DNA from: Acuticoccus sp. MNP-M23
GTDB lineage: Bacteria > Pseudomonadota > Alphaproteobacteria > Rhizobiales > Amorphaceae
DNA length: 64,000 nucleotides
NCBI RefSeq assembly: GCF_031195445.1
Contig: NZ_CP133480.1
Location: forward strand, 2,286,501 to 2,350,500
Direction of reading: 5' to 3'
Position numbers and translations under genes: made by a program. The notes under the pieces are model-generated. The model was not told the DNA's origin, ran no database searches, and saw only the letters and a list, made by a program, of their open reading frames with translations. Of this stretch, positions 34,118 through 42,606 are shown piece after piece (position 1 is the stretch's first letter; each line of letters starts with the position of its first letter).

Positions 34118-37089
34118 GCGGCGAGGCCGTCAATCTCGGCCATGGCGGCCGCATCGCGTGGCGAAAGGTCCGGATAGCGGGCATCGCTCCCCACCTCCGG
34201 GCTCACCTTCCAGGACCTTGCGCACCGCTCGCCGTCCGCCTTGCGGATCTCGACCGCGACGCCGGGCACGTCCTGCAGGGTGAACGCGCCTTCGGGCGCC
34301 TCGCCCTCGTGGAGGCTGATGGCACTGGTGATGGTCACGTCCGCAAATTCGGTCCGGCGGGCCGCATCCAGCAGCGCAGGGTCGGAGATGGTGACGAACG
34401 GATGCGCCTCCAGCGAGGAGCGGATGCGCTTTTCGCGCCGCTCCACCTCAATGGCGCCCAGCACCACACGGCGCACGCGCTTGACCTTGTTCCACTCGGC
34501 CTCAAGCGCATCGTCGCGCCATTCGGCGGGGACTTCGGCGAAGAGTTCGAGGTGGATCGAGGTTTCGTTGCCGGCGGAGGCCCAGGTCTCCTCCATGGTG
34601 AAGGGGAGGAGGGGGGCCAGCCAGCGGGTGAGCGCGTTGAAGATCTCGCGCACGGTGGCGAGTGCTGCCTTGCGGCGGGCGGAGGAGGGCGCGTCGCAGT
34701 AGAGCGCGTCCTTGCGGATGTCGAAGTAGAACGCCGACAGCTCCACGTTGGCAAAGTTCATCAGCGTGTGGGCGACGTGGCCATAGTCGAACTTGCGGTA
34801 GGCCTCGCGGATCTCGGCATCCAGCACGGCGAGGCGGTGGAGCATCAGGCGCTCCAGCTCGGGCGCATTGGCGGCGTCCAGCGGCTCGCCGGTATCGTGG
34901 GCAAGGGTGCCCAGCATCCAGCGCAGCGAGTTGCGGATCTTGCGGTAGCCGTCGGCAACGCCCTTCAGGATCTCCTGCCCGATGCGCTGGTCGTCGGTAT
35001 AATCCTGGCTGGCGACCCAGAGGCGCAGGATGTCCGCGCCGTACTGGCCGATGATGTCCTGCGGCGCGACGGTGTTGCCGAGCGATTTGGACATCTTGCG
35101 CCCGTCCTCGGCCATGGTGAAGCCGTGGGTGATGACGGTGTCGTAGGGCGCACGGCCGCGGGTGCCGCAGCTTTCCAAGAGCGACGAATGGAACCAGCCG
35201 CGGTGCTGGTCGGAGCCTTCGAGGTAGACGTCGGCGGGCCATTTGAGGTCGGGCCGCTGCTCCAGGCAGAAGGCGTGGGTGGAACCGGAATCGAACCACA
35301 CGTCCAGAATGTCGGTGACCATCTCGAAGGCGGCAGGATCGTACCCGTCGCCGAGGAAGCGCGCGGCAGCACCGTCCGCAAACCATGCGTCCGCGCCTTC
35401 GGCCGCAAACGCGTCCGCGATGCGCTCGTTGACCGCTTCGTCGCGCAAGACCTCGCCGGTGGCCTTGTCGACGAACACGGTGATGGGGACGCCCCAGGCG
35501 CGCTGGCGCGACAGCACCCAGTCCGGCCGGTTCGCGATCATTCCGCGCAGGCGGTTCTTGCCGGCGGACGGGACGAAGCCGGTGTCGTCGATGGCTTTGA
35601 GCGCCCGCGAGCGGAGGGTGGAGCCGTCGCCAAGGTCCTTGTCCATCGCCACGAACCACTGGGGGGTGTTGCGGAAGATGACGGGCTTTTTCGAGCGCCA
35701 GGAGTGCGGATAGGAGTGCTTGAGGCGGCCTCTGGCGACCATCGCACCAGCGGCGGACAGTGCGTCGATCACCTTCTGGTTGGCGGTGCCTTTCTTGCCC
35801 TCGTCGGTGATGACGGCCTCGCCCTCGAACCCCGGCGCATCGGCCGTGAAGCGGCCATCGGCGCCGACGGTGTAGGGAATTTTCGTGTCGATGCCGGCAG
35901 CTTCGAGGTCGGCCTTGGCGTTCATCCAGGCCTCGAAGTCCTCCACGCCGTGGCCGGGCGCGGTGTGGACGAAGCCCGTGCCCGCATCGTCGGTGACATG
36001 GTCGCCGGCGAGCAGCGGCACGGTGAAATCGTAACCCTTGCCCGCAAGCGGGTGCGCGGCTTCGACGCCGTTCAGAAGCGCGGCCGGCACGTCATAGCGG
36101 CGCTCGAAGGCGGTGACGCGTGCGTCCTTGAAGATGCCTTCGGCCAGATTGTCGGCCATCACATAAAAAGCGCCGGTCTTCGCCCAGTTGTCGGCGGGCG
36201 CGTCGGTCACTTCATAGATGCCGTAGGACAGGCCAGGGCCGTAGGCGATGGCGCGGTTTCCGGGCATCGTCCAGGGCGTGGTGGTCCAGATGACGACCGA
36301 TGCCTTTTCGAGCGCGGTGACCATCGCCTCGTCTTCTTCGGTGCCGGGTTCGGACGGGCTGGGGCGCACCGCGTTCATCGCCACCATCGGGTTGACGCGC
36401 TTTACCGGGAAGGCCACCGCGATCGTGTCCGACTGATAGTCGTGATACTCGACCTCGGCCTCCGCCAGCGCGGTGCGCTCCACCACAGACCACATCACCG
36501 GCTTGGAGCCGCGGTAGAGCTGGCTCGTCATGGCGAACTTCATCAGCTCGCGTGCAATCTGCGCCTCGGCCTTGAAGCTCATCGTCATGTAAGGGTCGGC
36601 AAAGTCGCCGATCACGCCGAGGCGCTTGAATTCCTCGCGCTGCACATCGAGCCAGCCCGTGGCAAAATCCCGGCATTCCTTGCGGAATTCGTTGATCGGG
36701 ATCTCGTCCTTGTTCTTGCCGGCGGCGCGGTAGGCTTCCTCCACCTTCCACTCGATGGGAAGGCCGTGGCAGTCCCAGCCGGGCACATAGTTGGCGTCGT
36801 AACCCAGCATCTGGTGCGAGCGGATCACGAAATCCTTCAGGATCTTGTTGAGCGCGGTGCCGATGTGGATGTGGCCGTTGGCGTAGGGCGGGCCGTCGTG
36901 CAGCACGAATTTTTCGCGGCCGAGCGCGGCCTGCCGCTGCTGGGCATAAAGGTTGGCCCAGCGGGCCAGAATTTCCGGCTCCTTTTTGGGCAGACCCGCG
37001 CGCATCGGAAACTCGGTCTTGGGCAGGTAGATGGTCTTGGAATAGTCGCGGGCTTCGTTGCCGGCGGGGGTGTCAGCGGTCTCGCTCAT
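34114..37089 (-). CDS. ileS: Isoleucyl-tRNA synthetase
   Basis: 991-residue class Ia synthetase. It has the HIGH-like motif [11 protein letters not shown] near residue 70, the CP1 editing domain with [11 protein letters not shown], and the KMSKS motif in [10 protein letters not shown]. The C-terminal zinc-ribbon region is degenerate: it reads [15 protein letters not shown] and then [10 protein letters not shown], keeping one of the four usual cysteines. Start is ATG 37089 (MSETADTP); earlier in-frame codons up to 37206 lack family similarity. No ribF lies upstream. Translationally coupled to lspA downstream. Confidence 0.97.
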   Translation of the reverse strand: MSETADTPAGNEARDYSKTIYLPKTEFPMRAGLPKKEPEILARWANLYAQQRQAALGREKFVLHDGPPYANGHIHIGTALNKILKDFVIRSHQMLGYDANYVPGWDCHGLPIEWKVEEAYRAAGKNKDEIPINEFRKECRDFATGWLDVQREEFKRLGVIGDFADPYMTMSFKAEAQIARELMKFAMTSQLYRGSKPVMWSVVERTALAEAEVEYHDYQSDTIAVAFPVKRVNPMVAMNAVRPSPSEPGTEEDEAMVTALEKASVVIWTTTPWTMPGNRAIAYGPGLSYGIYEVTDAPADNWAKTGAFYVMADNLAEGIFKDARVTAFERRYDVPAALLNGVEAAHPLAGKGYDFTVPLLAGDHVTDDAGTGFVHTAPGHGVEDFEAWMNAKADLEAAGIDTKIPYTVGADGRFTADAPGFEGEAVITDEGKKGTANQKVIDALSAAGAMVARGRLKHSYPHSWRSKKPVIFRNTPQWFVAMDKDLGDGSTLRSRALKAIDDTGFVPSAGKNRLRGMIANRPDWVLSRQRAWGVPITVFVDKATGEVLRDEAVNERIADAFAAEGADAWFADGAAARFLGDGYDPAAFEMVTDILDVWFDSGSTHAFCLEQRPDLKWPADVYLEGSDQHRGWFHSSLLESCGTRGRAPYDTVITHGFTMAEDGRKMSKSLGNTVAPQDIIGQYGADILRLWVASQDYTDDQRIGQEILKGVADGYRKIRNSLRWMLGTLAHDTGEPLDAANAPELERLMLHRLAVLDAEIREAYRKFDYGHVAHTLMNFANVELSAFYFDIRKDALYCDAPSSARRKAALATVREIFNALTRWLAPLLPFTMEETWASAGNETSIHLELFAEVPAEWRDDALEAEWNKVKRVRRVVLGAIEVERREKRIRSSLEAHPFVTISDPALLDAARRTEFADVTITSAISLHEGEAPEGAFTLQDVPGVAVEIRKADGERCARSWKVSPEVGSDARYPDLSPRDAAAMAEIDGLAA

Positions 37090-37371
37090 GGTGTTGTCTT
37101 CGGGTTCGGCGCATCCTGCGCCACGTTTCGGCCGGAGCGCGGGCAACATGCCGGCGCGCTCAACGAAGGAATCTACGAGCCTTGGGGCGCGGGCGCCCGC
37201 GAACAATCCCGCGCCGCCGGTGGCTCGAAACCGGCAGCGCGGGCTTTAAATTCGCAATATCGGTGCGCGGCAATGCCCATTCATGGCGCAACGTCTACAC
37301 CGGCTGCAGCGCGAAGGCGACCCGTTTGCGCGCAGCCCGTTCCGGTCCCGCCCCCGGGCGCTCCGGCCCCG

Positions 37372-37998
37372 TCAGCCAAGGATCTCCACCGTGACGACGC
37401 GGGCGAAGATATCGGGCTCGGCAAGAAGGAACGTGCGGATCGGTCCGGTGTGCTCCCGCTCGCGCCAGCGGCCTTCGGCGGCAAGCCTTGCCATCACAGG
37501 CTGGAAGCCCTGCTCGGCGTGCGTGTCGTCGCGCAGGGTGAAAACCCCGATCCCGCCCGGACGGGTGACGCGCGCAAGTTCCTCCAGCGCACTCGGCGGG
37601 GCATGCCCCGGCCCGAACGCACCGGCGCAGAGGAAGCCGGCAAACGCATCGTCCGCAAACGGAAGCGCCGTCAGGTCCGCGTGCTCCAGCGCGGCGTAGA
37701 CGCCGTGCATTCTGGCGACGGCCCGCATCTCGGCGGAAATGTCGCAGCCGGTGATCGGGCCGTAGCCGAGCGCGGCCAGGCTTTCGCCGCCGAGCCCGGT
37801 GCCGCACGCGGCATCCAGCACGGGGCCGGCGCCGGGCGGCAGGTGACGGGCCAGGAAAGCCGCCGCAATGAAGGGCAGGCGGAGGCCCTTGCCGTAGTTT
37901 TCGGCATCGTAGGTCTTCGCCCACACATCATAATGCTGGCGTGTCTCTTCAGGCGACGTGGCCGCCCAGGCTCTGCCGAGGTCTCCACGGTCCGCCAT
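37372..37998 (-). CDS. Class I SAM methyltransferase (METTL27-like)
   Basis: 208-residue methyltransferase. The start region HYDVWAKTYDAENYGKGLR resembles the WBSCR27/METTL27 group. Motif I is VLDAACGTGLGGESL, then GCDISAEMRAVAR, ADLTALPFADDAF and VTRPGGIGVFTLRDD. Substrate unknown. Begins 8 nt after the peroxiredoxin stop (AGGG ribosome-binding site), so the two are probably co-transcribed. The 282 nt to ileS below hold no gene that I can support. Confidence 0.85.
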   Translation of the reverse strand: MADRGDLGRAWAATSPEETRQHYDVWAKTYDAENYGKGLRLPFIAAAFLARHLPPGAGPVLDAACGTGLGGESLAALGYGPITGCDISAEMRAVARMHGVYAALEHADLTALPFADDAFAGFLCAGAFGPGHAPPSALEELARVTRPGGIGVFTLRDDTHAEQGFQPVMARLAAEGRWREREHTGPIRTFLLAEPDIFARVVTVEILG

Positions 37999-38006
37999 CG
38001 GTGGCC

Positions 38007-38492
38007 CTAGAGGTTGTCGAGCATCGCGGGGGCACCCGAAACGCTGACGCCGGCGCCGGGCTCTTCCACCGAAAGCGCCTTCACGACGCCGTCGTCCACC
38101 AGCATGGCGTAGCGCTTGGAGCGGATGCCCATGCCGAAGCCGGAGGAGTCGTTGTCGAGGCCGACGGCACGGGTAAAGTCGGCCGAACCATCCGCAAGGA
38201 AGGTGATCTTGCCGGATGCGTCCGTCGCCTTCGACCATGCGTCCATCACGAACATGTCATTGACTGACACAACGGCCACTTCGGCCACGCCCTTGGCGGC
38301 AAATGCGTCCAGATTGTCGAGGTAGCCGGGCAAATGGTTGCTGTGGCAGGTGGGCGTGAACGCGCCCGGCACCGCGAAGATGACGACCTTGCGGCCGGTG
38401 GTGAGCTCTTCCACCGTGGTTTCGCTGGGACCTTCCGGCGTCATGATCTTGAAGGTGGCATCGGGCAGCCGGTCGCCGACGGAAATTGTCAT
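38007..38492 (-). CDS. Peroxiredoxin, Prx5-type
   Basis: 161-residue thiol peroxidase that reduces hydrogen peroxide and organic hydroperoxides, using glutathione/glutaredoxin or thioredoxin. The peroxidatic Cys49 lies in [17 protein letters not shown], and the conserved Arg is in [14 protein letters not shown]. No resolving cysteine is present in the usual places, which suggests a 1-Cys mechanism. ATG 38492 with GGAG upstream. Divergent from the AlgH gene. Confidence 0.94.
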   Translation of the reverse strand: MTISVGDRLPDATFKIMTPEGPSETTVEELTTGRKVVIFAVPGAFTPTCHSNHLPGYLDNLDAFAAKGVAEVAVVSVNDMFVMDAWSKATDASGKITFLADGSADFTRAVGLDNDSSGFGMGIRSKRYAMLVDDGVVKALSVEEPGAGVSVSGAPAMLDNL

Positions 38493-38614
38493 ATTGTTGG
38501 TCTCCAGGGGATCAGAATTATCTTGCGTGCGTTCTAAAGGGGTTATTCGCCGCTGGCGACCCTCTCTATCGTGCACGGCCGGCTGTGGTAGGATCAGGCG
38601 ATGAAGGGCCACGG

Positions 38615-39205
38615 GTGAGCGAAATGGACGGCTACCTCGAAGGACAGTGCCTGATTGCGATGCCCAACATGGGAGATTCGCGGTTCGAACGCGCCGTGGT
38701 GTTCCTGTGCGCGCATTCGGCCGACGGGGCGATGGGGATCATCGTCAACAAGCCGGCGAACCACATCTCGTTCGTCGACCTTCTCGCCCAGCTCAACGTG
38801 ATCGACGATGAGGACGACATTCGCCTGCCGGACGCTGCCCTCAAGGTGCCGGTCCATACGGGCGGTCCGGTGGAAACCGGGCGCGGTTTCGTGCTCCACA
38901 CGTCGGATTTCCGGCTGAAGGAGGCAACGCTCGTCACCTCGGGCGATGTCTGCCTCACCGCCACGGTGGAGATCCTGCGCGCCATTGCCCGCGGTGGGGG
39001 GCCGAGCCAGGCGCTACTGGCGCTGGGGTACGCCGGATGGGCGCCCGGGCAGCTCGAGCAGGAAATCTCCAACAACGGTTGGCTGCATTGCGAGGCCGAC
39101 CACGACCTTATTTTCGATGGCGACCTGGACCATAAATATGACAAGGCCATCGCCAAACTCGGTTTCGACCCGCGGCTCCTGTCCTCCGCTGCGGGTCATG
39201 CCTGA
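38615..39205 (+). CDS. YqgE/AlgH family protein
   Basis: 196-residue protein of the UPF0301 family: [54 protein letters not shown] and [16 protein letters not shown]. Widely conserved but without a defined biochemical role; named after a Pseudomonas alginate regulator. GTG 38615 has AAGGG 6 nt upstream and is my choice; ATG 38624 is possible. The in-frame upstream stretch crosses the peroxiredoxin promoter region and is excluded. Confidence 0.93.
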   Translation: MSEMDGYLEGQCLIAMPNMGDSRFERAVVFLCAHSADGAMGIIVNKPANHISFVDLLAQLNVIDDEDDIRLPDAALKVPVHTGGPVETGRGFVLHTSDFRLKEATLVTSGDVCLTATVEILRAIARGGGPSQALLALGYAGWAPGQLEQEISNNGWLHCEADHDLIFDGDLDHKYDKAIAKLGFDPRLLSSAAGHA

Positions 39206-39290
39206 CGAGGCGCGGACGGCCTCTGCCGCGGTTGACACCGGGGCGGCGGGCGCGCTTCTGCTGGCAGCGACGACACAAGGAACGTGACGC

Positions 39291-40688
39291 GTGCAGTACG
39301 TCTCGACACGGGGTGGCGCCAGGCCACTCGGATTTAGCGATGCAACTCTGGCCGGACTGGCGCCCGATGGCGGCCTCTTCGTGCCCGAAACATATCCGCT
39401 TCTCTCGGCGGATACGTTTTCGAACTTGCGCGGGAAACCGTTCGAGGCGGTGGCGGCTGCCATGCTCGGCCCCTACGCCGAAAGCGAGATCGCGCCTGAT
39501 GACCTGCGCGCCGACATCGACGCTGCGATGGGCACATTCTCGCACACTGCGCGCACGCCGCTGGTGCAGATCGGCCCGCGCGACTTCATCCTCGAGCTGT
39601 TCCACGGGCCGACGCTGGCGTTCAAGGACGTGGCGATGCAGACGCTCGCCAAGCTGATGGACCGCATCCTCCTGGAGCGCGGCCGGCGGGCGACCATCGT
39701 CACGGCCACCTCCGGCGACACGGGCGCTGCCGCCGCCAACGCGTTCGCGGGCCGCGAGGCGATCGACGTCTTCATCCTTTACCCCGACGGCCGCGTCTCC
39801 GACGTCCAGCGCCGGCAGATGACCACCATCGACGGTGACAACCTTCACACGCTGGCTGTCGACGGCGACTTCGACGACTGCCAGCGCATCGTCAAACAGC
39901 TTTTCGTGGACCGCGACTTCAACGAGCGCGTCGCGATGAGCGGCGTCAACTCCATCAACTGGGCCCGCGTTGCGGCGCAGATCAGCTACTATGTGTTCGC
40001 CGCGCTGGCACTTGGCGCACCGGACCGCCGCGTGGCGTTCTCCGTCCCCACCGGCAATTTCGGCGATATTCTGGCCGGCTACGTCGCGACCAAAATGGGC
40101 CTTCCCATCGAGCGGCTGGTGATCGCCACCAACCGCAACGACATTCTGGACCGCGTCACCCGCACGGGGGACTACACGCCCGGCACGGTGGCCCCGTCCA
40201 CCTCGCCGTCGATGGACATTCAGGTCTCCTCCAACTTCGAGCGGCTGATCTTCGATCTTTCGGGCCGCGATGCCGCCTCGGTCGCGCAGCGGCTGACTGA
40301 CACGAAAAACGGCTTCGTCCTCACCGCCGAGGAAAAGGCGAAGATGGCAACGCTGTTCTCTTCCGGCAGCGCCAACGACGAGGAAACCGCCGCCACCATC
40401 GGCGCCGTCTACAAGGATACCGGCCTGATCGTGGACCCGCACACCGCCGTCGGCCTCAAGGTCGCGCGGGAGACCGTGCTCGACGACGACGTTGCGCTCG
40501 TCACCCTTTCCACCGCGCACCCGGCAAAATTCCCGGATGCGGTGGTTACCGGCTGCGGGATGCGGCCCGCCGTGCCGCAGCGCCTTGCCGATGCCTTGCG
40601 CGACACGGAAAAGATGACGCGGGTGCCCGCCGATGCCGCGCAGATCGCGCAGGTCATTCTCGACCGCTCGCGGGCGGTGACGGCATGA
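39291..40688 (+). CDS. thrC: Threonine synthase
   Basis: 465-residue PLP enzyme that converts O-phosphohomoserine to threonine. Start MQYVSTRGGARPLGFSDA is typical of the long (yeast/E. coli-type) class. The PLP lysine is Lys112 in GPTLAFKDVAMQ. TATSGDTGAAAA binds the phosphate and FSVPTGNFGDILAGY is also present. GTG start with AAGGAA upstream. Its stop overlaps the ATG of the M16 gene (ATGA), starting a chain of four overlapping genes. Confidence 0.97.
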   Translation: MQYVSTRGGARPLGFSDATLAGLAPDGGLFVPETYPLLSADTFSNLRGKPFEAVAAAMLGPYAESEIAPDDLRADIDAAMGTFSHTARTPLVQIGPRDFILELFHGPTLAFKDVAMQTLAKLMDRILLERGRRATIVTATSGDTGAAAANAFAGREAIDVFILYPDGRVSDVQRRQMTTIDGDNLHTLAVDGDFDDCQRIVKQLFVDRDFNERVAMSGVNSINWARVAAQISYYVFAALALGAPDRRVAFSVPTGNFGDILAGYVATKMGLPIERLVIATNRNDILDRVTRTGDYTPGTVAPSTSPSMDIQVSSNFERLIFDLSGRDAASVAQRLTDTKNGFVLTAEEKAKMATLFSSGSANDEETAATIGAVYKDTGLIVDPHTAVGLKVARETVLDDDVALVTLSTAHPAKFPDAVVTGCGMRPAVPQRLADALRDTEKMTRVPADAAQIAQVILDRSRAVTA

Positions 40689-41956
40689 TGGAGATCACCC
40701 GCCTGCCGAACGGCCTCACGGTCGTCACCGACCCGATGGCCCATGTCGACTCCGCTGCCATCGGCGTCTGGGTCCGCGCGGGCGCCCGCTCCGAAAAGGA
40801 CGCCGAGCATGGCGCTGCGCATTTTCTGGAGCACATGGCGTTCAAGGGCACCAACCGCCGCACCGCGCGCCAGATTTCCGAAACCATCGAGACGGTGGGC
40901 GGGGAGATCAACGCCGCCACCAGCATCGAGACCACCGCCTACCACGCCCGCGTTCTGGCGGACGACGTACCGCTGGCGCTCGACATCCTGTCCGATATCC
41001 TGACCGACCCTTTGTTCGCCGAAGACGACATCGCGCGTGAGTGCAACGTCATCCTGCAGGAAATCGGCGCGGCGGAAGATCTGCCGGAAGACCGCGCCTT
41101 CGACGCCTTCCCCGAAGCCGCGTTTGCCAGCCAGCCGGTCGGCCGCCGTATCCTCGGCACCCGCGACTCCGTCGGTGCCATCAACCGGGACCTTCTCGGC
41201 GGCTTCTTCAAGCGCCACTACAAGCCGGATGCGCTGACCGTCGTTGCCGCTGGCGCCGTGGACCACGACAGGCTTGTGCCTGCGGTCGAGGCGGCGTTCG
41301 CACCGCTCGGCGGTGCGGGCGGTGATGGCGGCCCCGCGGCCCGCTACACCGGCGGCGCCTACAGCGAAACCAGCGAAGGCGCCGAAGGCCAGTGGCTCCT
41401 CGGCTTCGAGGGCGTTGCCGCCAATACCCCGGACGCCACCGTCGCGCACGTCGCCTCCATGGCGCTGGGCGGCGGCATGTCCTCCCGCCTGTTCCAGGCA
41501 CTGCGGGAAGACCGCGGGCTGGTCTACGACACCTCCGCCTTCCACTGGGCGCTGGAAGATACCGGCCTCTTCGGCATCCACTTCGCCACGGAGCCCGCTT
41601 CAATGGACGAAGCAGCCGCGGTGGTGCTGGACGAGCTGGAAGCTACTGCCGCCAACCTCACCGACGAAGAGTGCGAGCGCGCCAAGGCACAGTTGCGCGC
41701 CGGCCTTTTGATGTCGCGCGAAAGCTGCGCCAGCCGCATGGGATATGCTGCTCGGTCGGCGATGGTCCACGGCCGCCTCCTCAGCAAGGAAGAGCGGCTT
41801 GAGGATCTGGCCCGGGTCGACGCGAATGCGGTGCGCGGGTTCATCGAGACCATGGCAGCCGGAGCACCCACAATGGTTGCCATCGGCACGGATGCGGCAC
41901 CCCATGAAGCGCGAATCCGTGCGCGGTTCGGTGCGCCCATCCGGGGCGCCGCGTGA
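40685..41956 (+). CDS. M16 zinc peptidase (mitochondrial processing peptidase-like)
   Basis: 423-residue cytoplasmic-looking protease with no signal peptide. The zinc motif HFLEH is at His46-His50 and the downstream Glu lies in ECNVILQEIG. LPNGLTVVTDPMAHVDSAAIGVWV and a C-terminal M16 domain with ALREDRGLVYDTSAF complete the pattern of MPP-beta/PepR-like enzymes. Alphaproteobacterial homologues are the likely ancestors of mitochondrial processing peptidase. Two ATGs (40685, 40688) overlap the thrC stop. The stop overlaps the GTG of the acetyltransferase. Confidence 0.95.
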   Translation: MMEITRLPNGLTVVTDPMAHVDSAAIGVWVRAGARSEKDAEHGAAHFLEHMAFKGTNRRTARQISETIETVGGEINAATSIETTAYHARVLADDVPLALDILSDILTDPLFAEDDIARECNVILQEIGAAEDLPEDRAFDAFPEAAFASQPVGRRILGTRDSVGAINRDLLGGFFKRHYKPDALTVVAAGAVDHDRLVPAVEAAFAPLGGAGGDGGPAARYTGGAYSETSEGAEGQWLLGFEGVAANTPDATVAHVASMALGGGMSSRLFQALREDRGLVYDTSAFHWALEDTGLFGIHFATEPASMDEAAAVVLDELEATAANLTDEECERAKAQLRAGLLMSRESCASRMGYAARSAMVHGRLLSKEERLEDLARVDANAVRGFIETMAAGAPTMVAIGTDAAPHEARIRARFGAPIRGAA

Positions 41957-42606
41957 GCGCGTTGCAGCGTCTGGGCCAGGTTCGCGGCGCGGCTGCGCTC
42001 AACGAGACGACGCAGCTTGTAGGGGCGCGCAGCGTCCTGAGAATGCCGGTTTCCGGCAATTACAACGAGTGGAGCCGCCTGCGCGCCGAAAGCCGCCACT
42101 TCCTGCGTCCGTGGGAACCGACCTGGCCGCGCGACGATATCACCCGCATGGCCTTCCGCCGGCGCCTGCGCCGCTACCACCGCGATATCCGGGCCGACGA
42201 AGGCTACGCCGTGTTCGTCTACGACCGCGCCACAGGGGCGCTGGCTGGCGGCATCACGCTGGCGCACGTGAAGCGCGGCGTGACGCAGAGCTGTTCCATG
42301 GGGTACTGGGCCGGGGAGCGGTTCGCCGGTCGCGGCCTGATGGGCGATGCCGTGCGCGTGCTCGTCCCGTTCTGTTTCCAGACACTGGGGCTCAACCGGA
42401 TTGATGCCGCAACGCTCCCCCACAACGAACGCTCCATCCGCCTTCTGAAGGGTGTCGGCTTTACCGAAGAAGGCTACGCAAGGCGCTTCCTCTGCATCGA
42501 CGGCGCATGGCGTGACCATATATTGTTCGGCCTGGTGTCCGGCGACCGGATCCATCCGCAGCGGGCAGCCACCGAAGACGGTGCAGCCCTGGAGTCCCGA
42601 TCCTGA
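41953..42606 (+). CDS. GNAT family N-acetyltransferase (RimJ-like)
   Basis: 217-residue acetyltransferase of the RimJ/RimL group. ESRHFLRPWEPTWP is typical of the N-terminal half, MGYWAGERFAGRGLMGDAV is the acetyl-CoA loop and HNERSIRLLKGVGFTEEGYARRFL the C-terminal signature. RimJ acetylates the N-terminus of ribosomal protein S5 in E. coli; the target here is unproven. GTG start in a GTGA overlap with the M16 gene, stop overlapping the next ATG by one base. Confidence 0.93.
   Translation: MSALQRLGQVRGAAALNETTQLVGARSVLRMPVSGNYNEWSRLRAESRHFLRPWEPTWPRDDITRMAFRRRLRRYHRDIRADEGYAVFVYDRATGALAGGITLAHVKRGVTQSCSMGYWAGERFAGRGLMGDAVRVLVPFCFQTLGLNRIDAATLPHNERSIRLLKGVGFTEEGYARRFLCIDGAWRDHILFGLVSGDRIHPQRAATEDGAALESRS

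Noticed and set aside
34309-38010. Very long open frame opposite ileS (about 1230 codons)
   Set aside because: Shadow frame spanning ileS and the neighbouring methyltransferase on the other strand; no recognisable domain.
39232-39260. Promoter for thrC based on a perfect TTGACA at 39232
   Set aside because: No acceptable -10 box lies 16-18 nt downstream; chance occurrence is likely.
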